Below, one piece after another: positions 1 through 6,725 of a DNA stretch of 6,725 nt. The stretch is from an uncultured Campylobacter sp. Lineage in GTDB: Bacteria; Campylobacterota; Campylobacteria; Campylobacterales; Campylobacteraceae. How positions within the stretch are numbered: the stretch's first letter is position 1; every line of letters begins with the position of its first letter. Under the pieces are notes generated by a model. It searched no databases. It was not told the origin of the DNA and saw only the letters and a list, made by a program, of their open reading frames with translations. The DNA lies in assembly GCF_938018145.1 (NCBI RefSeq), contig NZ_CALIII010000450.1, positions 1-6,725 of the forward strand, written 5' to 3'. The position numbers were made by a program, and so were the translations under genes.

Positions 1-105
1 CGCTAAAAGCGTCGAAACTACGCTCATATAGAGCGTCTCGCCGATGGCCGGGAGCAAGATGCGCTCGAAAACGTCGGGAAATTTAGAAAAATCTATGCCA
101 AACAT
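1..105 (-). CDS. metI: MetI, methionine ABC transporter permease (N-terminal 35 residues, gene runs off the window)
   Basis: This is the inner-membrane permease that would pair with MetN to import methionine. Only the first 35 codons are visible, beginning [20 protein letters not shown]. They continue with an IGETLYMS stretch, which matches the start of the first membrane helix in MetI-type permeases. The ATG shares one base with the TGA stop of metN (TGATG), an arrangement typical of translational coupling. A strong Shine-Dalgarno sequence, GGGAGGT at 118-112, lies six bases upstream inside the end of metN. Identification rests on this short N-terminus plus the position directly after metN. 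The permease core and the EAA loop lie outside the window. Confidence 0.85.
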   Translation of the reverse strand, partial: MFGIDFSKFPDVFERILLPAIGETLYMSVVSTLLA

Positions 106-1061
106 CACGCTACCTCCCATAATACGCCGCTTTGCTTGATGTACTCGGTCACGCGCGCCTCGTCTTTAGGATCGACGTTTATGACGAGCGAGCCTAGCAC
201 GTTTTCGTTTAGCTTTTCAAGCTTGCCCCAGACGATGTTAAAGTCGATGTTTAGCGTGCGCGCCATGTGCGTGATGACGCTGTTTTGTGCGACTTCTTTG
301 GGGAAAAAGAGCCTGATATTTACGCCCTCGCTCGGTAAAATTTCATCCTCGCCGAGGAATTCCTTCATCTTTTCGTCCGGTTTTAAAAATAGCTCCTCGA
401 TCGTACCGCTGCCGATTATCTTGCCGCTTTCTAGCAGCACTGCGCGGCGCGCGATGCTTTTTACGACCTCCATCTCGTGCGTGACCAAAACGACGCTGAT
501 ATTTAGCGTTTGATTGATCTGTTTTAAAAGCTCGAGTATCGAATTTGTCGTATTTGGATCAAGCGCCGAGGTTGCCTCGTCGGAGAGTAAAATTTTTGGA
601 CTTAGCGCAAGGGCGCGGGCGATAGCGACTCGTTGTTTCTGTCCGCCGCTTAGCTCGCCCGGGTAGCTTGCGGCTTTGTTTGCAAGGCCGACTAGCTCTA
701 GTAGCTCGCTCACTCTTTTTTTGATATCGCCGTCTGAGTAACCCCAAAATTTAAGCGGAGTAGCGATGTTTTCAAACGCCGTTTTCCTCGCCATCAGCGC
801 GAAGTGCTGAAATATCATCCCCACATCTCGCCTAAGTTCTCTTAGCTCTTTATCTTTTAGCGCCGAGATTTCTTTGTCAAATACCTTTAGGCTGCCGCCT
901 TGATAGTCCTCTAGGCCGTTTATGCAGCGAAGCAGGGTGGATTTACCCGCGCCGCTGTGGCCTACGATGGCGAAAATTTCGCCTTTTTCTACGGTTAGGC
1001 TGACGCCGTCTATGATCTGCGTCGCTCCGTAAAATTTCTTTAAATTTTCTATTTTTATCAC
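105..1061 (-). CDS. metN: MetN, ATP-binding subunit of the methionine ABC importer
   Basis: This is the cytoplasmic ATPase that powers D/L-methionine uptake with MetI and a MetQ lipoprotein. The 318 residues are close to the usual family length. Visible motifs are Walker [10 protein letters not shown] (34-42), Q-loop Q85, signature LSGGQ (137-141), Walker B ILLSDEA (157-163), D-loop SALD (165-168) and H-loop H195. Residues from about 244 to 318 form a C-terminal extension that fits the NIL regulatory domain, which in MetN proteins binds methionine and inhibits transport when internal methionine is high. The start is GTG: an in-frame TGA lies immediately upstream (1062-1064), and GAGGA is seven bases away. 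The gene follows ddh by 43 bases and overlaps metI by one base. Methionine as substrate is inferred from the NIL-type tail and the MetI partner. Other amino-acid substrates cannot be excluded. Confidence 0.93.
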   Translation of the reverse strand: MIKIENLKKFYGATQIIDGVSLTVEKGEIFAIVGHSGAGKSTLLRCINGLEDYQGGSLKVFDKEISALKDKELRELRRDVGMIFQHFALMARKTAFENIATPLKFWGYSDGDIKKRVSELLELVGLANKAASYPGELSGGQKQRVAIARALALSPKILLSDEATSALDPNTTNSILELLKQINQTLNISVVLVTHEMEVVKSIARRAVLLESGKIIGSGTIEELFLKPDEKMKEFLGEDEILPSEGVNIRLFFPKEVAQNSVITHMARTLNIDFNIVWGKLEKLNENVLGSLVINVDPKDEARVTEYIKQSGVLWEVA

Positions 1062-1068
1062 TCAAATT

Positions 1069-1073
1069 TCCTC
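1069..1073 (-). promoter_or_regulatory. Ribosome binding site that fixes the metN GTG start
   Basis: GAGGA on the minus strand is seven bases before GTG at 1061. The codon directly before the GTG is an in-frame TGA, so no longer metN protein is possible. This site therefore supports GTG as the initiator. Confidence 0.75.
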
Positions 1074-1104
1074 ATTCATAATTCCGCCGAAGCGCTGCTA
1101 AAAT

Positions 1105-2091
1105 TTATAAAATTTCGCGCCTTAGATCGTCCGCACTCTTTGGCGAAAGAAGCGCCGGAGCGATGTCAAATACGCTAAAAGCACCGCTTTCACCTCTTTT
1201 TGCTAAGCGATATGCCGCACGAGCGTAGGCTACGAGCACGCTAGCGGTAAATTCGGGATTTGAATCAAGCTTTAGCGAAAACTCGATCAGGTGTTTATTT
1301 TCGCCACGCTCGCCCGTCGCTCCGCTTCGCAAAACAAATCCTCCGTGAGGGATGCCGCCATGCTCCTTTTTAAGCGTTTCAAGACTTACGAAATGCACGC
1401 TCGTGTCGTAGTCGGCGAAGTAGTTTGGCATCGTTTTTATCTCATGCTCGATGCGTGCCTTATCGGCGCCGTCCTGCACCGCTACGTAGCACTCGCGCAG
1501 GTGTTTTTCGCGCGTGCTAAGTTTTGGATTTTCGCCCGCGCGAACTCGCTCCAAGGCGCTTTCTATCGGCACGGTGTATTGGCGTGCATCCACGACGCCC
1601 TCGATCCTGCGGATGGCGTCTGAGTGGCCTTGGCTTACGCCTTTGCCCCAAAACGTATAACTGATGCCGTTTTCCAGCACGCTCTCGCCAAATAGTCTAT
1701 TTAGCGAAAACAGCCCCGGATCCCAGCCTACGGCTATGATGCCAACTTTTCCGCCTTTTTTAGCGGCGGCGTCTACCGCGGCGAAGTGCTCTGGGATTTT
1801 TGCGTGCGTATCAAAGCTATCTACGACGTTAAAACTCTGCGCAAACTCAGGCGTCTGAGTCGGCAGATCCGTCGCGCTACCGCCGCAAAGCACCAAAACG
1901 TCAAATTTGCCCTTGTGCGATAAAATTTCATCCGCACTAAACACCGGCGCGCCGCATGTTTTTACTTCGCTTGGATTCCTACGGCTAAAAACTGTCGAAA
2001 GCTCTAAATCCTTGCTATTTCGCACGGCAAGCTCCACGCCGCGACCCAAATTTCCATATCCTAAAACTGCTATTTTTATCTTTTGACTCAT
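1105..2091 (-). CDS. ddh: meso-Diaminopimelate D-dehydrogenase
   Basis: Ddh is an NADP-dependent cytoplasmic enzyme that interconverts L-2-amino-6-oxopimelate plus ammonia with meso-diaminopimelate. It thereby makes the lysine and peptidoglycan precursor in one step instead of through the DapD/C/E/F route. The 328 residues are close to the Corynebacterium glutamicum enzyme (about 320). Shared motifs recalled from that family are the N-terminal Rossmann loop GYGNLGR (11-17), FSRR (35-38), GSATD (71-75), GWDPG (122-126), FWGKG followed by SQGHSDA (147-159), MPNYF (221-225), PHGG (248-251) and NPEFTAS (278-284). The ATG has AAGGA five bases upstream. The gene lies 33 bases after a small membrane-protein gene and 43 bases before metN, so it is probably cotranscribed with both. 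Ddh is patchily distributed in bacteria, and its place between valS and metN suggests acquisition. A related D-amino-acid dehydrogenase activity is possible but less likely given the motif match. Confidence 0.92.
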   Translation of the reverse strand: MSQKIKIAVLGYGNLGRGVELAVRNSKDLELSTVFSRRNPSEVKTCGAPVFSADEILSHKGKFDVLVLCGGSATDLPTQTPEFAQSFNVVDSFDTHAKIPEHFAAVDAAAKKGGKVGIIAVGWDPGLFSLNRLFGESVLENGISYTFWGKGVSQGHSDAIRRIEGVVDARQYTVPIESALERVRAGENPKLSTREKHLRECYVAVQDGADKARIEHEIKTMPNYFADYDTSVHFVSLETLKKEHGGIPHGGFVLRSGATGERGENKHLIEFSLKLDSNPEFTASVLVAYARAAYRLAKRGESGAFSVFDIAPALLSPKSADDLRREIL

Positions 2092-2124
2092 TTTTATCCT
2101 TTAAATTTAACTAGTGACAAAGTT

Positions 2125-2268
2125 TCACTTCATCAGCAAATAATAAATCACATATATCCAACTTAAAAATCCGTGAATTATCGCCCACAATATGCTCTTA
2201 TTGGCTCCCCATGATAGTGCGACGGCTATGACCGTGCCTAAAGTAAATCCACCGATGCTACCTTTCAT
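2125..2268 (-). CDS. Small 47-residue membrane protein with two helices, unknown function
   Basis: A 47-codon ORF begins ATG AAA GGT and ends TGA, with an excellent Shine-Dalgarno sequence (AAGGAG, 2279-2274) five bases upstream. The protein starts MKGSIGGFTLGTVIAVALSW and has two hydrophobic stretches, about residues 7-20 and 26-45. They are separated by a short polar turn, GANKS. The second stretch reads ILWAIIHGFLSWIYVIYYLL and is rich in Trp and Tyr. Both helices probably sit in the inner membrane. From memory, very short proteins with a similar pattern (SW..N.S, then AI.HG, then W.YVIYY) occur as uncharacterised ORFs in other Proteobacteria, but I cannot name a family. The gene fills most of the valS-ddh gap, 40 bases after valS and 33 bases before ddh, so it should be cotranscribed with them. 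Function is unknown. A small modulator or accessory subunit of a membrane protein is possible. Confidence 0.8.
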   Translation of the reverse strand: MKGSIGGFTLGTVIAVALSWGANKSILWAIIHGFLSWIYVIYYLLMK

Positions 2269-2273
2269 TTTTT

Positions 2274-2279
2274 CTCCTT
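2274..2279 (-). promoter_or_regulatory. Strong ribosome binding site of the small membrane-protein gene
   Basis: AAGGAG on the minus strand, five bases before the ATG at 2268, is a near-consensus Shine-Dalgarno sequence. It is the main reason to accept the 47-codon ORF as a gene rather than chance. Confidence 0.75.
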
Positions 2280-2308
2280 GATTTAAAATTTAGGCTCAAA
2301 CGAGCGGA

Positions 2309-5146
2309 CTACTCGCCAAATACCTTTAGTTCGTCGCATACTTTGGCGAATTTTTCCTGCGCGCTTTGCAGTCCTTCGCGGTTGGCTTCGACCACGGCTT
2401 GCGGGGCGGAGGCTACGAATTTCTCGTTATTTAGCATACTTGAGAGCTTTGCTATCTCTTTTTCTAGTTTGGTTTTTTGCGACCGCAGTCGCATGATCAC
2501 AGCACTCATATCCACGCCTTCAAGCGGCACGAATGCCTCTAAATTTTCGCTCACGTCGCGCGCGGCGTTTTCGATTTTAGCGTCGCAAAACTCGATCTGC
2601 TCGCATTTAGCTAGCAGCGCAATGTAGTTTGTCGCCTCAGTCAATTTCTCGTTTCCGTTTAGCTTGATGAAAGCTTTTGGGATTTTTGAGTTGCCTTGCT
2701 CGATGGTCGCCTTTGCGCGGCGGATCGCGACGATGGCTTCGATCACCAGCTCAAAGGTCTTTTCTATCTGCAAGTCGCGCTCGTTAGCCTGCGGATACGC
2801 CTCTATCATGATCGAGCTTGCGTTTTCTAAATTTGAACCGCTAAGCTCGTGGAAAAGGTATTCTGAGATAAAAGGCATAAAAGGACTTAGTAGCCTCATC
2901 GCTTCTTTAAATATCGCTCCAAGCTCCTTTACGCTGCCTTTGTCGGCTTTGCTAAGCTCGATGCCCCAGTCGCAAAACTCGTCCCATAAAAATTTATAAA
3001 TCGCGTTTGCCGCGTCGTTAAAGCGGTAGGCGTCGATGTTCTCTCGCACTTCGCGCACGCACTCGTTAAAGCGGCTTAGCATGTATTTGCCAAGCTTTGT
3101 TTCGATTTTGGCGTCGCTTAAATTTGCAAATTTAGACTCGTTTAGTAGCAGATATTTGCTCGCATTGTAAAGCTTGTTCGTAAAATTTCGCACGAGCTTC
3201 ATCTTTTCGTCGCTTAGCTTGATGTCGCGTCCCTGCACGGCAAGTAGCGCAAGCGTAAATCGCAGGACGTCGGCGCTGTACTCCTCGATGCTAACGAGCG
3301 GGTCGATGACGTTGCCTAGGCTCTTGCTCATCTTTCTGCCTTGCTCGTCTTTAACCAAAGCGTGCAGGTAGATATCGTCAAACGGCAGCTTGCCTAGCGC
3401 GTTTTCGCCCTGAAACATCATCCTAGCTACCCAGAAAAACAAGATATCAAAGCCGGTGATTAGCAGGTTGTTTGGGTAAAATTCGGCCAAATCGCCGTCA
3501 AACCATTTCTCGTTTTTTAGCTCCTCGCCGTTGCCCCAGCCAAGCGTGCTAAACGGCCAAAGCCCCGAGCTAAACCAGGTATCAAGGACGTCCGGGTCTT
3601 GATGGAAATTTGCGCTTTTGCATTTTGGACACTGCGTCGGATCGCCTTCGTCCGCCCACTCGTGTCCGCACTCGCCACAGTAAAATACCGGGATCTGATG
3701 TCCCCACCATAGCTGGCGCGAGATACACCAGTCGCGAAGCTCGCGCATCCAGGCGTTAAAGCTGTTTATCCAGTGAGCCGGGTAAAATTTGGCTAAGCCT
3801 TCGCCGACCTTTGCGATCGCGTCGTCTGCGATCTGTTTTTTGACGAACCACTGCTTTGAGATGTATGGCTCGACGACGTTTTTGCAGCGGTAGCAGTAGC
3901 CGACTTGATTTTCGTAGTCTTCGATTTTTTCGACGTTTCCGAGCTTTTCTAGCTCTGCGACGATGACGTCTCTGGCCTCTAGTCGCTCAAGCCCCTTAAA
4001 CTGCGCGCACTGCTCGTTTAGGATACCTTTTTCGTCAAAAACGGTGATAAATTTTAGATCGTGCCTTTTGCCGACCTCGTAGTCGTTAGTGTCGTGCGCC
4101 GGGGTGACTTTAACAAGACCCGTTCCAAACTCCATATCGACGTGCTCGTCGGCGATGATCTCGATCTCGCGACCGATTATCGGCAACACGACTTTTTTGC
4201 CGATCAAATTTTTATAGCGCTCGTCGTTTGGATTGACCATTACCGCGGTATCGCCGAAGTAGGTCTCCGGCCTTGTTGTTGCCACAACGATATACGGCAA
4301 ATTCTCGCTTTGATATGCTTTGTTAGAGCGGATTTCTCCTCGGTCACGCACGACCGGTGCGCTCCCGTCGTCAAAATCCACTCCGCCTCGCCTCTCTTCA
4401 CGATAATTCGCCTCCTCTTTTTGGTTTAAATTTTGTGCCTCATTGGCACCCCTCTTGCAACCCGCAAATTCATCGCACGATACTTCGGCTTGCTTATTTG
4501 AATTTGATGTTAAATTTTGATCGTCTGCGAGATAGTACCTCAAATGATAAAGCTTGCCTTTGTTTTCCTTATGCTCGACCTCGATGTCGCTGAGCGCGCC
4601 GTCGTGCGTGCACCAGTTTATCATGTAGTTTTCGCGTACGATGAGCCCTTTTTCGTAGAGATTTACGAAGGCTTTTTTGACCGCTTTTCTTAGCCCTTCA
4701 TCCATCGTAAATCTTTGGCGCGACCATGCCGGCGAGATGCCTAGTTTTCGCATCTGGTGAACGATCATTCCGCCGCTTTTTTCTTTCCATTCCCAGACTT
4801 TTTCTACGAATTTTTCGCGTCCGAGCTCTTCTTTTTTGATGCCTTGGGCTAGGAGCTGCTTTTCAACGACGTTTTGCGTGGCGATACCGGCGTGATCAAG
4901 GCCCGGCTGCCACAGCGTTTTGTAGCCGTCCATTCTTTTGTAGCGCGTCATTATGTCTTGCAACGTAAAGGTTAGCGCGTGCCCGATATGAAGCGAGCCC
5001 GTTACGTTTGGAGGCGGCATCATGATGCAAAATTTACGGCCGTCTTTGCGGATGTTTTTGTTCGCGTCTATCTCGAAATATCCGCGTTCTTCCCAAATTT
5101 TATAAAATTTATCTTCTACTTCTTTTGCGTCGTAAAATTCCGCCAT
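2309..5146 (-). CDS. valS: Valyl-tRNA synthetase with an unusual insert in the editing-domain entry
   Basis: ValRS is the class I cytoplasmic enzyme that charges tRNA-Val and hydrolyses mischarged Thr-tRNA. The 945 residues contain the catalytic HIGH motif (53-56, preceded by PPPNVTGSL), the CP1 editing core with TTRPET (290-295) and HDTNDYE (351-357), and Cys pairs C418/C421, C490/C493 and C506/C509 that probably bind zinc. They also contain KMSKS (605-609), a helical anticodon-binding domain (about 680-830) and a C-terminal coiled-coil arm (about 880-940). The ATG has TAAGGA six bases upstream. Residues of about 210-280 are extra relative to the Campylobacter and general ValRS pattern, where the strand ending YYLADD runs almost directly into the strand YIVVATTRPET. 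Removing them gives about 874 residues, a normal size. Reading frame and all catalytic motifs remain intact, so the enzyme should be active. The gene opens the apparent operon, behind the terminator at 5245-5270. Confidence 0.97.
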   Translation of the reverse strand: MAEFYDAKEVEDKFYKIWEERGYFEIDANKNIRKDGRKFCIMMPPPNVTGSLHIGHALTFTLQDIMTRYKRMDGYKTLWQPGLDHAGIATQNVVEKQLLAQGIKKEELGREKFVEKVWEWKEKSGGMIVHQMRKLGISPAWSRQRFTMDEGLRKAVKKAFVNLYEKGLIVRENYMINWCTHDGALSDIEVEHKENKGKLYHLRYYLADDQNLTSNSNKQAEVSCDEFAGCKRGANEAQNLNQKEEANYREERRGGVDFDDGSAPVVRDRGEIRSNKAYQSENLPYIVVATTRPETYFGDTAVMVNPNDERYKNLIGKKVVLPIIGREIEIIADEHVDMEFGTGLVKVTPAHDTNDYEVGKRHDLKFITVFDEKGILNEQCAQFKGLERLEARDVIVAELEKLGNVEKIEDYENQVGYCYRCKNVVEPYISKQWFVKKQIADDAIAKVGEGLAKFYPAHWINSFNAWMRELRDWCISRQLWWGHQIPVFYCGECGHEWADEGDPTQCPKCKSANFHQDPDVLDTWFSSGLWPFSTLGWGNGEELKNEKWFDGDLAEFYPNNLLITGFDILFFWVARMMFQGENALGKLPFDDIYLHALVKDEQGRKMSKSLGNVIDPLVSIEEYSADVLRFTLALLAVQGRDIKLSDEKMKLVRNFTNKLYNASKYLLLNESKFANLSDAKIETKLGKYMLSRFNECVREVRENIDAYRFNDAANAIYKFLWDEFCDWGIELSKADKGSVKELGAIFKEAMRLLSPFMPFISEYLFHELSGSNLENASSIMIEAYPQANERDLQIEKTFELVIEAIVAIRRAKATIEQGNSKIPKAFIKLNGNEKLTEATNYIALLAKCEQIEFCDAKIENAARDVSENLEAFVPLEGVDMSAVIMRLRSQKTKLEKEIAKLSSMLNNEKFVASAPQAVVEANREGLQSAQEKFAKVCDELKVFGE
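4307..4519 (-). repeat. In-frame 71-codon insert within valS, candidate palindromic coding element
   Basis: This stretch encodes ValRS residues 210-280, which have no counterpart in the usual ValRS pattern. It is hydrophilic and highly charged (for example NYREERRGGVDFDDG and VRDRGEI), with no resemblance to a known domain that I recognise. It carries a 10-base direct repeat, TTAAATTTTG on the plus strand at 4426-4435 and 4510-4519. These copies encode the similar peptides QNLN and QNLT, and the far junction reads ENLP. It also holds several short inverted repeats around 4328-4386. AGG and CGA arginine codons appear in clusters here. It sits at a surface turn between two strands leading into the editing domain, where an insertion could be tolerated. 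Boundaries are approximate to a few codons. Membership in a repeat family is inferred, as only one copy is visible. Confidence 0.5.
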
Positions 5147-5180
5147 ATTTTATCCTTAATAATTGTTTAAAAAATGTCGG

Positions 5181-5186
5181 ATTTTA
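5181..5186 (-). promoter_or_regulatory. Possible -10 element of the valS operon promoter
   Basis: TAAAAT on the minus strand (within TTGTAGTAAAATCC) lies 34 bases upstream of the valS ATG, in an AT-rich stretch downstream of the preceding gene's terminator. Campylobacter sigma-70 promoters rely mainly on a TATAAT-like -10 and periodic T-rich sequence upstream, with no firm -35, and this fits loosely. The main support is that a promoter is needed here, because the hairpin at 5245-5270 should end upstream transcription. Confidence 0.35.
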
Positions 5187-5244
5187 CTACAAATTTGCTA
5201 ATAGTATGTTTAAAATAGGTTGTTTTTAAGAATAGGCAAAGAAA

Positions 5245-5270
5245 GCGAAGCGGCTAAAAAACCGCTTCGC
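5245..5270 (-). terminator. Intrinsic terminator after the alpha-2-macroglobulin gene
   Basis: A perfect 9-base-pair stem, GCGAAGCGG paired with CCGCTTCGC, encloses an 8-base loop. On the minus strand it is followed by a T-rich run (TTTCTTT). It begins six bases after the stop codon of the upstream gene. The stem is symmetrical, but the only gene that needs terminating here is the minus-strand one. It separates that gene from the valS operon. Confidence 0.8.
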
Positions 5271-5276
5271 AAAGGA

Positions 5277-6725
5277 TCATTTGACGATAAATTCGTGCTG
5301 AGCTAGATCGTAGTCGCTCATGCTCTCGTCGTACATGTTTTCCGTGATGACCGCAGGTAGCATGCACTTACCGCTCATGACGACGCGAAGAGGCGTATAA
5401 AGCACGTGCGCATCCTTGCTGGCACTCAAACTATAAAAGCTCAAAACTCTGTCGTCCTCGATGTTTTGATGCTCGAGAGTTAAAGAGTTTTTCGTAGCTT
5501 CAGTTCTTACGTTTGGTACGATATTTTCGTTTACTACCTCAAGGCAAGGACTGATCGTTTCGTTTATCACGCCGTTTCTGATAAACTCATTCGTTTTTAG
5601 CGATAGCTTAGAGTAGATGATATCGTTTACCTTAAGCGCGTTGATATCGATCTCTTTGCCGTCTTTGCCGACGAAGGTTCTATAGATATCAAGCCCTTTC
5701 TTGTCAAATTTGTGATTTACGTCTAGCTTTTTGTAGCCTGACGCGCTAACGCCTAGATACACGGCTGCGCCGTTTTGGGGCACTATAGTGATCTCAGGCT
5801 TTTTAGGAGCGATGTTGATAGCTCCGCGACCGTCGAAATTTAGATCGTGTCCGTCGGCGATTAGCTTAAATTTGTTCTCGCTTGAGACGTCTTTGATATA
5901 AGCTCTTAGCGCTCTTAGCGTAAATGCGCGCTCCTGCGTCGAATGTAGCTTATCTACGCGAGCGATCAGGTAGTCGGCTAGCTCGTCGCTAAATGCGTTT
6001 TTCTCAAAGTGATTAGCGTGTAAAAGTAGCATAAAGGCTTTGTTTCTGATCTCTGAGCCAAAGTTATCGGCTAGCTCTTTTTCGCGGTCAAAGGTCGATT
6101 TGTTTAGTCCTTTTAGCACTTTTTCGCTCTCTTTATTTAGTCCCTCGTTTTTGAGGATCGCTGCCATCAAGTATCCGTCAAGCGCGCTGTTTTGGTATCT
6201 CTTTTGATCGTATAGAGCGTTTAGCTTTGATCTATCGAGTTTCTTTTGCGTGCTTAGGACGTAGGCTGCGTAAAGGGCTTGGAAGTTATCGTTGCTGCCA
6301 AACGCTTTTAGCCAGTCGATAGCTTTACTTTTTACGTGGCTATCTAGCGCAAAGCCTGATTTTTCAAGCGTAAATAGCATATCGATAGAGTAGATAGAGG
6401 CAAAGTTGTTCGTGTAGCCTAGCTGATTCCAGTAGCCGATACTGCCGTCTGTTTTTTGCATATTGATTACGTCTTGCAAGCCTGCTTCGACGAACCTTTT
6501 TCTATCGGCTTCTTTTGCCTTGGCCTCTTTAGAATCGTCTCCGCCAAGCACTAGGAAATTTAGCTCAAAAAGCTTACTTGAGCGTTGCTCGGAGCATCCG
6601 TAAGGGTAGTTTACGAGCTTGTCGCTATTTGCGCTTAGTACGCCTTTGATAGAGCTTGAAGCGTCTATCGTGATATCGTTTAACTCTTCGTCCAGTTTAA
6701 AGGTCTTTTTCTCGCTCGCGTAAAA
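5277..6725 (-). CDS. Bacterial alpha-2-macroglobulin, C-terminal 482 residues with thioester motif (start outside the window)
   Basis: Bacterial alpha-2-macroglobulins are large periplasmic, often lipid-anchored, proteins that trap attacking proteases. They often work beside penicillin-binding protein 1C in peptidoglycan repair. The frame is open to the window edge, so the GTG at 6551 is internal and not the start. The motif YGCSEQ lies upstream of it, with CSEQ at visible residues 44-47 (6596-6585), where Cys and Gln would form the reactive thioester. Next comes an alpha/alpha-toroid thioester domain (DGSIGYW at visible 93-99, then NNFASIYSIDMLFTLEKSGF). Last is a beta-rich C-terminal domain ending with the family-like stretch IEDDRVLSFY and, further on, LPAVITENMYDESMS. 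Family members are usually 1,500-1,900 residues, so roughly the last quarter to third is seen. No pbpC-like gene is visible downstream. A hairpin terminator follows the stop. Confidence 0.88.
   Translation of the reverse strand, partial: FYASEKKTFKLDEELNDITIDASSSIKGVLSANSDKLVNYPYGCSEQRSSKLFELNFLVLGGDDSKEAKAKEADRKRFVEAGLQDVINMQKTDGSIGYWNQLGYTNNFASIYSIDMLFTLEKSGFALDSHVKSKAIDWLKAFGSNDNFQALYAAYVLSTQKKLDRSKLNALYDQKRYQNSALDGYLMAAILKNEGLNKESEKVLKGLNKSTFDREKELADNFGSEIRNKAFMLLLHANHFEKNAFSDELADYLIARVDKLHSTQERAFTLRALRAYIKDVSSENKFKLIADGHDLNFDGRGAINIAPKKPEITIVPQNGAAVYLGVSASGYKKLDVNHKFDKKGLDIYRTFVGKDGKEIDINALKVNDIIYSKLSLKTNEFIRNGVINETISPCLEVVNENIVPNVRTEATKNSLTLEHQNIEDDRVLSFYSLSASKDAHVLYTPLRVVMSGKCMLPAVITENMYDESMSDYDLAQHEFIVK
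6585..6596 (-). other. Codons of the CSEQ thioester motif
   Basis: These four codons read TGC TCC GAG CAA (Cys-Ser-Glu-Gln), preceded by PYG. This matches the CxEQ consensus of thioester-forming alpha-2-macroglobulins and complement proteins. The intact Cys and Gln imply that this protein can trap proteases covalently, unlike bacterial paralogues that lack the motif. Confidence 0.85.

Noticed and set aside
559..747. Second minus-strand frame inside metN, rich in arginine
   Set aside because: It is an out-of-frame shadow of metN with composition typical of a shifted reading of a coding sequence.
1062..1079. Mini ORF MNEEI directly before metN that could be a leader peptide
   Set aside because: Five codons with no attenuator-like hairpin or run of regulatory codons. 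The purine-rich stretch is better explained as the metN ribosome binding site.
1088..1099. Small TTCG-loop hairpin in the ddh-metN gap
   Set aside because: Only three base pairs with no T tract, too weak for a terminator or riboswitch. No SAM or lysine riboswitch pattern fits in 43 bases.
2113..2129. Dyad AGTGA...TCACT overlapping the end of the small membrane-protein gene
   Set aside because: Five-base arms with a mismatch and no T tract. It could be an operator half-site pair, but nothing else supports it.
2294..2305. Hairpin GCTC-AAAC-GAGC after valS followed on the minus strand by TAAATTTT, a possible terminator
   Set aside because: The stem is only four base pairs and the T run is interrupted. 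Close gene spacing suggests read-through into the small gene and ddh.
4061..4593. Plus-strand open frames opposite valS, including one crossing the insert
   Set aside because: They are antisense to a clear essential gene, overlap one another, lack convincing ribosome sites and encode no recognisable domain.

Overview
The window comes from a Campylobacter-type genome. AAATTT-rich codon and spacer sequence, moderate GC, and the gene set valS-metN-metI all point to Campylobacterota. From memory, C. jejuni carries valS directly upstream of metN and metI, and the same order is seen here. The GC looks higher than in C. jejuni, so an oral or human-associated species of the concisus/curvus/showae/rectus group is my best guess. 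That species call is inference.

Every gene lies on the minus strand, so transcription runs from high to low coordinates. From the upstream end: 6725-5277 is the C-terminal 482 residues of a bacterial alpha-2-macroglobulin with its CxEQ thioester motif. Its reading frame is open to the window edge, so its true start lies outside. A strong hairpin terminator (5245-5270) closes that unit. A new unit begins at about 5180 with a possible promoter and valS (5146-2309). It continues through a 47-residue two-helix membrane protein that is easily missed (2268-2125), meso-diaminopimelate dehydrogenase ddh (2091-1105), metN (1061-105, GTG start) and the first 35 codons of metI (105-1). Gaps are 43 bases or fewer, the metN stop overlaps the metI start by one base, and every gene has a good Shine-Dalgarno sequence, so this is probably one operon.

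The shared theme is amino acids: valine charging of tRNA, meso-DAP formation or breakdown for lysine and peptidoglycan, and methionine uptake by MetNI. Ddh and the small membrane protein look like an insertion into the older valS-metNI order.

The most unusual item is an extra stretch of about 71 codons inside valS (4519-4307), at the tip of a beta hairpin entering the editing domain. It is in frame, hydrophilic, rich in short inverted repeats and carries a 10-base direct repeat. It resembles the in-gene palindromic elements known from Rickettsia, but I cannot confirm a family here. No tRNA, rRNA, CRISPR array or insertion sequence was seen, and no stretch over 300 bases lacks a gene.
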